The notes below the pieces were generated by a model. That model was not told the DNA's origin. It saw only the letters and a list, made by a program, of their open reading frames with translations, and did not search any database. Positions 17,511 to 27,927 of a DNA stretch of 34,966 nt are shown here, piece by piece. The DNA is from Gemmatimonadota bacterium (GTDB lineage: Bacteria > Latescibacterota > UBA2968): NCBI GenBank assembly GCA_009838845.1, contig VXRD01000083.1, forward strand, positions 1 through 34,966, read 5' to 3'. Each line of letters opens with the position of its first letter. The first letter of the stretch is position 1. The position numbers and the translations under genes were made by a program.

Positions 17511-18548
17511 TCACTGATTTTCTATGTTCTCCATAGCCTGACGGCGGCGGCGACGGGCAAGTTTGCGCAGATCCACAACTTCATCTGTCTCATCCACAAT
17601 TTCACGTCCAATTATCTCTTCAAGCACGTCTTCCAGGGTCACCACACCAGCCAATCCACCGTATTCATCGATCACGACAAACAGATGTTGTCTGCGCTCA
17701 AGAAACATGCGCAACACCCGATCCAATGTTAGCGTTTCCACCACAAAGTGCGCGCTTCGCGAGAGACTTTGAATGGGAATATCTTCGCGACCTTCGGCAG
17801 CCGCCGACAAAATATCCCGACGGTACACGATCCCAACAACATCTTCAGCATCTTCATCTACTATGGGAATGCGACTATACGATGGAACACCAATTTGCAA
17901 CACCTCATTTACTTTTTGCTGGGCTTGAAGCGAATAAATGACCGTGCGCGGTGTCATTATTTCCTGAACTGTTTTCTCTTTTAACAATAGAATATTCTGA
18001 ATGGCACTGCCTTCTTCTGCATCAATGGTTCCCGCATGTCGCCCCATATTTACCAATGCTATGAGTTCCTCTGAAGATACGACATGTTCAACTTTACCAT
18101 GAGATATTAGCCGCGTCACAAATTGGCACAGCCAGATAAGCGGTGCTTGTATCCAGATCAAGAACTGGATGGGATAGGCAATCAAGGATACGAGATGCCG
18201 GGCATAAACCACACCAATTGTCTTTGGAATAATCTCAGAAAATAAAAGTATCACCAGGGTAAATACCACTGAAAAATGCGGCAACCACGGCTCACCCAGA
18301 ACTTCTGCCGCTGCCGCTCCAGCAAGGGCGGCACCACCCGTATGCGCAATTGTGTTTAGAGATAGAATACCCGCAATGGGCACATCCACGTTTTCTCGAA
18401 ACTTTTTCAATAACCGGCCAGAAACACTACCCGTTTTCGCCAGTGATTCGATATGACCAATAGGAACTGAATACAATGCCGCTTCAAAAAGTGAACACAT
18501 AAAAGAAAAGAAAACGGCAAAACTCGCAAAAAAAATCAATTCAAACAT
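17511..18548 (-). CDS. CNNM-type (DUF21) membrane protein with CBS pair, HlyC/CorC-like
   Basis: The 345-residue protein has the DUF21/CNNM membrane domain in its first half. Hydrophobic segments lie near 3-27, 55-85, 90-110 and 117-147, and the signature 'SEIIPKTIG' is present. A paired CBS domain follows from about 195 to 315, with 'VDEDAEDVVGIVYRRDIL' and 'VIDEYGGLAGVVTLEDVLEEIIG'. The C-terminal CorC_HlyC domain of longer homologues is missing: the protein ends soon after the CBS pair in an arginine-rich tail. The family is linked to Mg/Co or Na/Mg transport, and CBS pairs often sense adenosine nucleotides. A ribosome binding site (gaggagt) precedes the ATG. It is the first gene of the long minus-strand run and is probably a housekeeping gene. 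Confidence 0.87.
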   Translation of the reverse strand: MFELIFFASFAVFFSFMCSLFEAALYSVPIGHIESLAKTGSVSGRLLKKFRENVDVPIAGILSLNTIAHTGGAALAGAAAAEVLGEPWLPHFSVVFTLVILLFSEIIPKTIGVVYARHLVSLIAYPIQFLIWIQAPLIWLCQFVTRLISHGKVEHVVSSEELIALVNMGRHAGTIDAEEGSAIQNILLLKEKTVQEIMTPRTVIYSLQAQQKVNEVLQIGVPSYSRIPIVDEDAEDVVGIVYRRDILSAAAEGREDIPIQSLSRSAHFVVETLTLDRVLRMFLERRQHLFVVIDEYGGLAGVVTLEDVLEEIIGREIVDETDEVVDLRKLARRRRRQAMENIENQ

Positions 18549-21000
<2,452 letters not shown>

Positions 21001-21017
21001 TAGAAGGAGAGTGCCAT

Positions 21018-21317
21018 ATGTATTTCGTAGTCTTCGCAACTCACAAAGAAGAAATGGGACAGGAACGGCTCCAATTGCAGGATGCATTTGCGGCCTACCT
21101 TCACGATCTCACCCAACATCCCGATGTGACCGTTCATCATGGTGGGCAGACGCTCAGCGAGAGGGAACAGATCGTTACCGGCTTCGTCCTCGTGATCGAA
21201 GCTCCCTCGCTCGAGGTGGCGCAGGCATTTGTCGCTGGCAGTCCCTATGCTCAGGCGGGCACCTTCGCCGAGTCTCACATCCGTCCATGGAACTGGTTGA
21301 CTGGACGCCCTGGCTGA
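21018..21317 (+). CDS. YciI-like small protein
   Basis: This 99-residue protein looks like a YCII-related (dimeric alpha/beta ferredoxin-like) protein. It starts with strand 'MYFVVFATHKEE', has helix 'LQLQDAFAAYLHDL', a middle glycine hairpin, 'VLVIEAPSLEVAQAFVAGSPYAQAG', and ends '...IRPWNWL', close to the usual 'PW' ending. Most family members keep a histidine in the 'AH..YL' helix; here that position is Phe24, although His29 lies near. It may therefore be non-catalytic or use a different residue. The start is chosen for the ribosome binding site gaaggaga, 8 bp ahead. It sits 17 bp after katG and 75 bp before the permease. Its role is unknown; some relatives act in aromatic degradation. Confidence 0.7.
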   Translation: MYFVVFATHKEEMGQERLQLQDAFAAYLHDLTQHPDVTVHHGGQTLSEREQIVTGFVLVIEAPSLEVAQAFVAGSPYAQAGTFAESHIRPWNWLTGRPG

Positions 21318-21392
21318 GCGCGTTGCCGCACCGCCCAAATATCTCCGGGCGTGAGGATCACAAGGTGTGCGTAGGCTGGCCAAGGAGGTATC

Positions 21393-23153
21393 ATGAGCAA
21401 CCGTCACGAGCAACGCGCTCCTGACGTTCAATACGAACCCGATGAGAGTCCTCCGGCGCTTGTGTCTCTGGGCAGCGGCCTGCAGCTGGTCGTCCTTGGC
21501 ATAACGAGCATCATCTTTATCCCCACAATCGTCGTCAAAGCCAGCGGCGGAACCGATGCGTATCTGTCCTGGACCGTGTTCGGCGCGGTCGCTGTCAGTG
21601 GCATCTGCACGGCTTTGCAAGCGGTCAGGCTGAGCCGGGTCGGAGCGGGATACCTGCTCTTTATGGGCCCCGCCGGAGCCTATATCGGAGTCTGCGTCAG
21701 CGCCCTCATCGAGGGCGGTCCAGCGCTGCTCGCTACCCTGGTCGTCGCATCGTCGCTCGTCCCGATCGTGATTTCGATGCGGCTCGCCCTGTTCAGGCGG
21801 CTTCTGACACCGACCATCGTCGGTACCGTGAACATGCTGATACCTGCGACCGTGCTGCCGGTCGTCTTCAGTCGCCTGGCCGACGCGCCGCCCGACACGG
21901 CGCTCACTGCGCCGCTCACTGCGGTAGCGACGGGTCTGGTCATCGGAGGCATCTCTCTGAAGGCGGGGGCAACGCTGCGTTTGTGGGCACCGCTCATCGG
22001 GGTGATTGCGGGTTCGGTTTTTGGCGGAGCGATGGGACTCTATGACCTCGACCTGGTTGCCCGGGCTCCGTGGATTGGTTTGCCACAGGGCAACTGGCCG
22101 GGTATCGGACTCGACCTCGGTCCTGCCTTTGTGGGACTTCTGCCTGCCTTCGCATTCGTGGCCCTCATCGGCGCCATCCAGACGATTACTGGTGCGGTCG
22201 CCATCCAGCGCGTGTCGTGGCGCCGCCCGCGGGCTGTGGACTATCGGGCGGTGGAGGGCGCGGTGACGGCGGACGGTATCGGCAAACTGCTATCGGGTAT
22301 CACGGGGATCGTGCCGACTCAGACCATCGGAGTCAGCGTCCCGACGGTAGAGCTTACGGGGGTCGCGGCCCGCCGCGTGGGAATCGTTGCCGCCGCCGTG
22401 CTGATCGTGCTGGCGTTCCTGCCCAAGGTACTTGCCATGATACTGGCGATACCCAGCCCGGTCGTCGTCGCCTATCTGACCGTCGTGCTGGCGCTGACTT
22501 TTGTCCGTGGGATGACGGAGGTGGTACAGGACGGGATTGATCATCGCAAAGCGCTGATCACCGGTGTCGCCTTCTGGGTTGGCGTCGGCTGTCAGAACGA
22601 TCTCTTATTCCCCGATATTCTCGCGGAGTTGGGGGGCGGTCTGCTGGGGAACGGCATAACGGCCGGGGGGATCATGGCGATTCTCATGACCTTGTTTCTG
22701 GAAGTGACGGCGCCCCGCCGCAGCCGGATCGAAGTGGAGCTCGATCTGTCCGTGTTGCCGGAGATCAGGGCGTTCCTCAATGCGTTCGCATCTCGCAACG
22801 GCTGGGGGGCGAAGATGGTCGATCGTCTCGACGCAGCCAGCGAGGAGACGTTGCTGACGCTGATCGGGCAGGACGAGGGCCGGGAGAAACGCGAGCAGCG
22901 GCGCCTTCTCGTGAAGGCACACAAGGAGAGCGGCGATGCTGTTCTCGAGTTCATTGCCGCGGTGGGCGAGGAGAACGTTCAGGACCGGATCGGATTGCTG
23001 GCGGACCGGCCCGATGACGTGCTGATGGAGCGGGAAGTCTCGCTACGGCTGTTGCGGCACATCGCGTCCTCTGTTCGCCACCAGCAATTCCACGACACGG
23101 ATATCGTGACCGTCCAGGTAAAAGTTCCAGAGACGGGCGATGAGAACCGTTAA
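21393..23153 (+). CDS. NCS2-type (xanthine/uracil) permease with C-terminal ATPase-like domain
   Basis: The 586-residue protein has about 12-14 hydrophobic segments between 25 and 438. It carries the NCS2 nucleobase transporter signature in 'PTQTIGVSVPTVELTGVAARRVG' pieces near 308-330, close to the usual 'GxxxLTGVASR' block, and 'QTITGAVAIQ' at 263-272 in the earlier conserved helix. Such proteins import xanthine, uric acid or uracil. After the last membrane segment comes a soluble tail of about 145 residues (441-586) that resembles a degenerate HATPase (RsbW/GHKL-like) fold: 'EIRAFLNAFASRNGWG', 'AASEETLLTLIG', then 'LRLLRHIASSVRHQQFHDTDIVTVQVKV'. The ATP-binding asparagine is not evident. 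It is flanked by the YciI-like and unknown genes. The ribosome binding site aaggagg is strong. The membrane assignment is firm, the tail assignment tentative. Confidence 0.8.
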   Translation: MSNRHEQRAPDVQYEPDESPPALVSLGSGLQLVVLGITSIIFIPTIVVKASGGTDAYLSWTVFGAVAVSGICTALQAVRLSRVGAGYLLFMGPAGAYIGVCVSALIEGGPALLATLVVASSLVPIVISMRLALFRRLLTPTIVGTVNMLIPATVLPVVFSRLADAPPDTALTAPLTAVATGLVIGGISLKAGATLRLWAPLIGVIAGSVFGGAMGLYDLDLVARAPWIGLPQGNWPGIGLDLGPAFVGLLPAFAFVALIGAIQTITGAVAIQRVSWRRPRAVDYRAVEGAVTADGIGKLLSGITGIVPTQTIGVSVPTVELTGVAARRVGIVAAAVLIVLAFLPKVLAMILAIPSPVVVAYLTVVLALTFVRGMTEVVQDGIDHRKALITGVAFWVGVGCQNDLLFPDILAELGGGLLGNGITAGGIMAILMTLFLEVTAPRRSRIEVELDLSVLPEIRAFLNAFASRNGWGAKMVDRLDAASEETLLTLIGQDEGREKREQRRLLVKAHKESGDAVLEFIAAVGEENVQDRIGLLADRPDDVLMEREVSLRLLRHIASSVRHQQFHDTDIVTVQVKVPETGDENR

Positions 23154-23168
23154 ATAGGCAGGAAGCAT

Positions 23169-23789
23169 TTGAAACATGAAGAAGCGTTCGAGCGGGCCTG
23201 GACCAACCCAGGCAACACCCGAATCGAGCTGTCTCCGGTTGACATCAACCTGGTGCTTGCCCAGTATTACCGCACGAACGAACCGCTCAGGTTTACCCGG
23301 ACCATGTTGTGGGACATGGAGATGAAAAAGGCGTTCCGTCCCGACCTCTATATTCCTTCTGTTGTAACGGCGGGCAGTTCTCACTATTGGCGCCAGCAAG
23401 CGGCGGCCGACGAAGCCGAATCCTTTGTGCGATGCTCGCGGCAGCGCCTCTGGCTTAAGCCGTCAGAGCACGGGGTGGTCCTCGAACAGGTCCTCCTTAA
23501 CCCTGCGCGGCAGAGTGCCACTTTCATCGGGGCAGCGGAACTCCTCGACAAGGACGGGAACTTGCTTCGAGCAGGCGAAGGACAGCCTCTCTTTCACGTT
23601 GAGCATTCTGTCGATGGTGACGAATTGCGACCTCTGAACCTGTGGCGCATCGTTTACCTCACGGAAAGACCCGAGCAGAAACTGATCGAGCGGTTCACGC
23701 TTGCGAAGGACGTGTGGCTGCGTGAGTTCGTCGAAATCTACATCCGGCGGGACTTGAATATCGAGTTGACCCGGAGGAATGTCTTATGA
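23169..23789 (+). CDS. hypothetical protein
   Basis: I do not recognise this 206-residue protein. The frame begins at TTG 23169 with aggaag just ahead; the ATG at 23176 is in another frame and leads nowhere. It has no signal peptide or membrane segment. Blocks such as 'FTRTMLWDMEMKKAFRPDLYIP', 'FVRCSRQRLWLKP' and 'LFHVEHSVDGDELRPLNLWRIVYLTE' suggest an alternating strand protein. Its start is only 15 bp after the permease stop and its stop overlaps a 14-codon ORF that leads into the dioxygenase, so it is very likely part of the same transcript and perhaps of the same pathway. The coding call relies on long-frame continuity and tight packing. Confidence 0.6.
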   Translation: MKHEEAFERAWTNPGNTRIELSPVDINLVLAQYYRTNEPLRFTRTMLWDMEMKKAFRPDLYIPSVVTAGSSHYWRQQAAADEAESFVRCSRQRLWLKPSEHGVVLEQVLLNPARQSATFIGAAELLDKDGNLLRAGEGQPLFHVEHSVDGDELRPLNLWRIVYLTERPEQKLIERFTLAKDVWLREFVEIYIRRDLNIELTRRNVL

Positions 23790-23830
23790 GAGGACCATCC
23801 ACCGAGAAACCTGCAGGGGAGCCGTTCTGA
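23786..23830 (+). CDS. 14-codon coupling ORF between unknown gene and dioxygenase
   Basis: This very short ORF encodes 14 residues (MRGPSTEKPAGEPF). Its ATG overlaps the stop of the upstream gene as ATGA, with a ggagga ribosome binding site at 23773-23778 and ideal 7-bp spacing. Its TGA overlaps the dioxygenase ATG as TGATG. The peptide need not have a function: the arrangement could simply hand ribosomes from the upstream gene to the dioxygenase. The competing in-frame ATG at 23779 lies directly against the ribosome binding site, too close to be used well. Translation is inferred from sequence only. Confidence 0.45.
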   Translation: MRGPSTEKPAGEPF

Positions 23831-24744
23831 TGAAGATCCAGGACATCCGGCATGTGGGGTTGCTGTCACCCGTGATCGAGACCCATGCCAGGTTCTACCT
23901 CGAGGTCTGGGGACTCCGATCGGCCGGAGAAGACCGGCACGCACGATATCTCCGCGGAGCGTTGACCGAGCACCACATTCTCAGCCTGCATCAAGCGGAC
24001 CGGTGCGGGCTCCACCACTTAGCTTTCAGCGTTGACGGACGCGACGCAGTTGACGCGGCGGCAACCGAACTCGAGCGCCGGGGAATTACTCTGCTGGCGC
24101 AGCCGGACGACCTGGACGAACCCGGCGGCGGATACGGGCTGCGGTTTATCGACCCCGAAAACCGCTGCATCGAGCTATCGACTGGCGTGGCCGAACACCC
24201 GAATGGCTGGTCTGCCAGGAAAGTCGGCCCCCGCCAGCTATGCCACGTGGGTCTCAACACTCCGAAGATTGATCAGGTCGTGGAGTTCTACACCGAAATT
24301 CTCGGGTTTCGGGTCTCGGACTGGATTGAGAACCAGATGGTCTTCCTGCGATGCGACCGGAGACATCACGTCATTGTCTTCAGCCGTGCAGATTACGCAT
24401 CGGTCAACCATGTCGCGTACGTGATGGCTAATGTAGATGACGTGATGAAAGGGGTCTCCAACCTGCGTGCCCAGGGGCAGGAACCCGACTGGGGACCGGG
24501 ACGCCACGGCCCGGGCAACAACATCTTCTGCTACTACAAGGATCCGGCTGGATACGTGAACGAATTCTCCAGCGACATAGAGTTCATCGAAGACGAAGCA
24601 ACGCACAAACCCGCGGTGTGGAGACGGGTGCCGGAAACTGCGGACCTCTGGGGTACGGCAGGGGCGCCCAACCCCGACGTCCGCAAGGCAATGGCCGGCG
24701 ACCCTGATCCAGGCTGGGCTGTGAAGGACATCAACGCGGATTGA
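23830..24744 (+). CDS. two-domain VOC extradiol ring-cleavage dioxygenase
   Basis: The 304-residue protein has two vicinal-oxygen-chelate domains (about 5-118 and 136-249), as in type I extradiol dioxygenases such as catechol 2,3-dioxygenase and 2,3-dihydroxybiphenyl 1,2-dioxygenase. Metal ligands are His139 ('LCHVGLN'), His194 ('VNHVAYVM') and Glu245 ('GYVNEFSSD'). His179 and Tyr235 fall at the spacing of the BphC acid-base histidine and tyrosine. It would open a catechol ring next to the diol using O2 and Fe(II). The C-terminal 55 residues are Pro/Trp-rich and unlike the core. ATG 23830 has ggggag about 8 bp ahead and is coupled to the 14-codon ORF. The substrate is not defined. Confidence 0.82.
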   Translation: MKIQDIRHVGLLSPVIETHARFYLEVWGLRSAGEDRHARYLRGALTEHHILSLHQADRCGLHHLAFSVDGRDAVDAAATELERRGITLLAQPDDLDEPGGGYGLRFIDPENRCIELSTGVAEHPNGWSARKVGPRQLCHVGLNTPKIDQVVEFYTEILGFRVSDWIENQMVFLRCDRRHHVIVFSRADYASVNHVAYVMANVDDVMKGVSNLRAQGQEPDWGPGRHGPGNNIFCYYKDPAGYVNEFSSDIEFIEDEATHKPAVWRRVPETADLWGTAGAPNPDVRKAMAGDPDPGWAVKDINAD

Positions 24745-24765
24745 TAGGGAGGACGCCGCAGTGTT

Positions 24766-24802
24766 TAGGGGGAGGACACCGAATGCTGGTGTCCTCCCCC
24801 TA
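24766..24802. terminator. bidirectional hairpin terminator between convergent genes
   Basis: A perfect 15-bp inverted repeat with a 7-nt loop lies between convergent gene ends: left arm 24766-24780 and right arm 24788-24802, GC-rich throughout. The left arm starts tagggggaggacacc. There is no long T tract on either side, but the 15-bp stem should block or slow polymerase from both directions. It sits 21 bp after the dioxygenase stop and 13 bp before the end of the minus-strand gene. Confidence 0.7.
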
Positions 24803-24815
24803 TGTCTTGCGGATA

Positions 24816-26663
24816 TCATCGGTCAATCGGTTCGTCGCCGGAGACCAGATTTACGAGATCGCCCGGTCGAAGGGTCAGATCCGGGGAGATGTGGAGCGCA
24901 TCCCCGATCGGGTCAGGGTCTGCCCCGGTGTAGGGGAAGCCAATGGCCGGCAGGTCGGGATGTTCCGCCCTGAACTGGACGGGATCCCCAGAGAGATCCT
25001 GCGAGAGCGACCAATGGGAAAGGGACTCCGCGAAGGTAGCGAAACTCCTATCCGGCTCCGGTTCCTGAACATCGACGAGGACGAGACAGTCGAGGGGATG
25101 ATCACCGCGCTGTAATGACTCTCCTCCGTAGAGTCGGAGATGCAACCTCAGTTCGGTATCCTCGCCATAGGCCAGACGTGCGTGACCTTGCCGGGCGTCG
25201 CCATCCTCAGTCAGAAGCAGAGGTACGATCCCATAGTAAAGATCGCCGTAGGAGACGGCGACCGACTGGACCGGCTGGAGTTGTATGTCTCTGCCTCCCC
25301 AGTCCACGTTGCCGATGCGCACTTCCCGGATGGTGTTTCGCAGGCCAAACAATACGCGGGGTTCGCAGTAGAACGTCGGGTCGTTCAGGAATCGCTCTTC
25401 TTCTTCGTCCGATCTTTCATAGTGGAGGCGACCTATGACGCGAGCGCCTTCCTGGCGAGATGTGAATGTCGCGCACGGCATATGCAGGAACGATTCATCC
25501 GGAATGAGGGGGACGCTGGCGCGCTCCTCGGCCTTGTTGCGGACGAGCAGAATATAGGATGGGGGAGAGTGGCCGCCCACGGTTTGCAGACACTGGGAGG
25601 CCAGGCTCCAGTCGGGAGTCAGGAAGTGCGTTCGTCGCGAGCCGAGCGAGATACTGCGGTCGTGGATTTCGCTGGTGCCTGACTTTTCCCGAGCGAGGGT
25701 GCGGACGGCATCGGGAGGCACGTAATCGAACACCGTGTGTCTGATAAAGATCTCATTATTCAAAGCCCCCACGTAGATGTTGCCCGCGTCGGGTGGACAC
25801 GGGGTGCCGAATTTGATGTGGCCGTAAAATGCCGAGGACGTGCTCGCGCCGTGCAGCGCGTCATTTTGATACGCCCGGGAAGGTGCCCCTGCCAGGAATC
25901 CGTTGGGCAGCATATTGAGCGCAAGCTGGTAGGTGATGAGATCCATCGTCCGTTTCAACTGATCGCGGAACTGGCTGTCTCGCGCGTAGTTCCATGCCGC
26001 TTCCATGCCGTGGAGGGTGACCGGGGTGTATCCCGGGCTGTTGAATTCGTGGAACCCGTCCGCCGAAGTGCCTCTGACCCAGACGTCGAAGGCTTCGGCT
26101 GCCTCGGCTTCGATTGAGGCATCGTCGAGGGCGCGCGAGAGGGCGACCCGGCCACCAATATTCAAGGCGTAGATGTTGGAGTACTGCCACCTGGCGGTGT
26201 GGTTGCGGATGCCCTCTACGACATTCGGAAATGCGGCCTCCATTGCGTTCTTTGTCTCGGGTGTCAGCTTGTCCTGGAAGTCGAGATAGGCGTAAACGAG
26301 CGGAATGGTGATAAAAGAAACCGCGTTTCGGTCTTTGACGCGGTCCCAGTGTGTCATCCAGAAGAAATTGCCGAAGGTCTCGGAGTTCGGTTCGAGATCC
26401 TGGCCCTCGAGCACGCTGTGGATGATGCGATTGGCCTCACCGGCGTCATCCGTGCCGTATGTTCGGTCGTCCGATAAAAGAAGCAGGACGGCGTACCAAA
26501 TCGAAGCCGTACGCGTGTGTCCTGTGAAGCGGGGAAAGAATGGATCGAAGTTCCGAAGAAGGGCGACGTCCGGATCGTAGTTCTGGTCGTCGTTCTTGCG
26601 GAACCGGTCGCGCAGGAACGCAACACGGGCGCGTTGTTCGCGAAGGATGGGGTCGATGTTCAT
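24816..26663 (-). CDS. polysaccharide-lyase-like alpha/alpha-toroid protein
   Basis: The 615-residue protein has an all-helical first half and a strand-rich second half from about 330, the layout of heparinase/alginate-lyase-type enzymes. The block 'WQYSNIYALNIGGRVALSRAL' begins at 159, and 'DGFHEFNSPGYTPVTLHGME' (202-221) matches in style the substrate-groove segments of such toroid proteins. I cannot assign a lyase family or a catalytic Tyr/His pair. There is no signal peptide, which is unusual for a polysaccharide lyase. Met 26663 is chosen over the methionine six codons earlier because aaggagt is at proper spacing. It is alone on this strand, ending at the shared hairpin and divergent to the exported esterase by 72 bp. 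Confidence 0.6.
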   Translation of the reverse strand: MNIDPILREQRARVAFLRDRFRKNDDQNYDPDVALLRNFDPFFPRFTGHTRTASIWYAVLLLLSDDRTYGTDDAGEANRIIHSVLEGQDLEPNSETFGNFFWMTHWDRVKDRNAVSFITIPLVYAYLDFQDKLTPETKNAMEAAFPNVVEGIRNHTARWQYSNIYALNIGGRVALSRALDDASIEAEAAEAFDVWVRGTSADGFHEFNSPGYTPVTLHGMEAAWNYARDSQFRDQLKRTMDLITYQLALNMLPNGFLAGAPSRAYQNDALHGASTSSAFYGHIKFGTPCPPDAGNIYVGALNNEIFIRHTVFDYVPPDAVRTLAREKSGTSEIHDRSISLGSRRTHFLTPDWSLASQCLQTVGGHSPPSYILLVRNKAEERASVPLIPDESFLHMPCATFTSRQEGARVIGRLHYERSDEEEERFLNDPTFYCEPRVLFGLRNTIREVRIGNVDWGGRDIQLQPVQSVAVSYGDLYYGIVPLLLTEDGDARQGHARLAYGEDTELRLHLRLYGGESLQRGDHPLDCLVLVDVQEPEPDRSFATFAESLSHWSLSQDLSGDPVQFRAEHPDLPAIGFPYTGADPDPIGDALHISPDLTLRPGDLVNLVSGDEPIDR

Positions 26664-26735
26664 CGGAGACTCCTTTAACATTAACCGGTTGAGTAGTATA
26701 TCCTGTTTCGTTCATTCCACAAATAGAAGAACACC
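26664..26735. promoter_or_regulatory. short divergent promoter region
   Basis: These 72 bp lie between divergent start codons and must hold promoter elements for both genes unless either is read from further away. The stretch is AT-rich around 26685-26715, but I see no confident -10/-35 pair. The ribosome binding site of the minus gene (aaggagt) is inside it. The plus gene has only a weak one (agaag). Confidence 0.35.
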
Positions 26736-27848
26736 ATGTGTCAACGCATTACGACTTTTGCCATCATCGCCATCGCGCTGATGTTGATCGCATTGTTCAT
26801 CACAGGTAGGACTGTACCTTCAACTGCTGCAGCATGTCCTGGGGATTTTGACGGCAATAAGCGCGTTAATATAGCCGATTTTCTGGCTTTTGTAGAGGTC
26901 TTTGGCACCAGTTCTGCGGATGCGAATTACAATGTGCAGATGGATTTGGATAATAATGGAAGCGTTACTATGGCTGATTTTCTGGCTTTTGTAGAGGTTT
27001 TTGGTACAGAGTGCGGTGGTGGCGGTGATACAAATACAACGGGTTTATTTACACAAACACTTTTCCATGGTGGTGTAACAAGAGAATATATTATATATGT
27101 GCCTGAGGCTTATGATGGAACTTCAAAAGTTCCACTGATGCTTAATTTTCACGGATATGGTGGAATTGCAAACCAGTATTTAAAATATGCAGATATGCGG
27201 CCTCTGGCAGATATAGAAAATTTTATTCTGGTTTATCCTCAAGGGACCCTGCTGAATGGAGATCCGCACTGGAATTCTGGTTTAGAATCAGATAATAATA
27301 AAAGTGATGCGGATGACTTTGGCTTTGTGGAAGCGTTAATTGATGAAATTTGTTCCAGGTATAATATTGATTCGGCAAGAGTATATTCCTGTGGTTACTC
27401 AAATGGGGCTTTTTTTACTTATGCACTTGCTTGCTATCACAGTGACAAAATAGCGGCCATAGGTTCTGTTGCTGGAACAATGATGGAGGAAACGTATAAC
27501 AACTGTAGGCCATCACACCCTATGGCTATGATAAATATTCACGGTACATCAGATTATGTTGTCCCTTATGGTGGGGGAAGTAAAGGGTTATTGTCAATTG
27601 ATGAGGTGCTTGCTTATTGGATAGGGTTTAATAACACCAGTACTACTCCAATAGTGAATCGTATGAATGATAGGGGAGTAACAATAGAACATTATTCCTA
27701 TACAGATGGAGACAACAATACTTCTGTAGAGCATTACAAGGTTATTGACGGAGGGCATGTCTGGTTTGATATTAGCTACGATGGCTCTAATACCAGTCGT
27801 TTAATCTGGAATTTTGTGTCGAGATATGATATTAATGGAACGAACTGA
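26736..27848 (+). CDS. exported dockerin-bearing esterase (PHB depolymerase / feruloyl esterase-like)
   Basis: The 370-residue protein has an N-terminal hydrophobic signal (6-24) and two dockerin-like calcium repeats at 37-58 and 70-91: 'DFDGNKRVNIADFLAF' and 'DLDNNGSVTMADFLAF', each ending EVFGT. An LpqC/feruloyl-esterase-type alpha/beta hydrolase follows. It has oxyanion 'NFHGYGG' (137-143), nucleophile Ser222 in G-Y-S-N-G, Asp273 in 'HGTSDYVVPY' and His341 in 'DGGHVW'. It probably removes acyl or feruloyl esters from polysaccharide outside the cytoplasm. Dockerin repeats are common in this lineage without an obvious cohesin partner. DNA here is clearly AT-richer than upstream (24/60 G+C at 27301-27360 against 37/60 at 22021-22080), which may mean separate acquisition. 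Confidence 0.82.
   Translation: MCQRITTFAIIAIALMLIALFITGRTVPSTAAACPGDFDGNKRVNIADFLAFVEVFGTSSADANYNVQMDLDNNGSVTMADFLAFVEVFGTECGGGGDTNTTGLFTQTLFHGGVTREYIIYVPEAYDGTSKVPLMLNFHGYGGIANQYLKYADMRPLADIENFILVYPQGTLLNGDPHWNSGLESDNNKSDADDFGFVEALIDEICSRYNIDSARVYSCGYSNGAFFTYALACYHSDKIAAIGSVAGTMMEETYNNCRPSHPMAMINIHGTSDYVVPYGGGSKGLLSIDEVLAYWIGFNNTSTTPIVNRMNDRGVTIEHYSYTDGDNNTSVEHYKVIDGGHVWFDISYDGSNTSRLIWNFVSRYDINGTN
26877..27007 (+). repeat. duplicated dockerin-encoding DNA repeat
   Basis: Two 32-bp segments, 26877-26908 and 26976-27007, encode the same dockerin ending and are nearly identical (two single-base differences), starting gattttctggcttttgta. They are 99 bp apart, exactly 33 codons, so the reading frame is kept. 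Near identity including synonymous positions suggests recent duplication or gene conversion. Confidence 0.8.
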
Positions 27849-27890
27849 ATGCCCGAGAACAGCGGGAAATAACAGACCTTTTAACCAATC

Positions 27891-27908
27891 AGCCAGCAAT
27901 CGCTGGCT
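27891..27908. terminator. short hairpin after the esterase gene
   Basis: A perfect 7-bp inverted repeat with a 4-nt loop (agccagcaatcgctggct) sits 43 bp after the esterase stop and 20 bp before the next start. No T tract follows. It could be a weak terminator or an operator ahead of the sugar-catabolism genes. The evidence is the symmetry alone. Confidence 0.35.
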
Positions 27909-27927
27909 CATAACTTGAGGACACATT

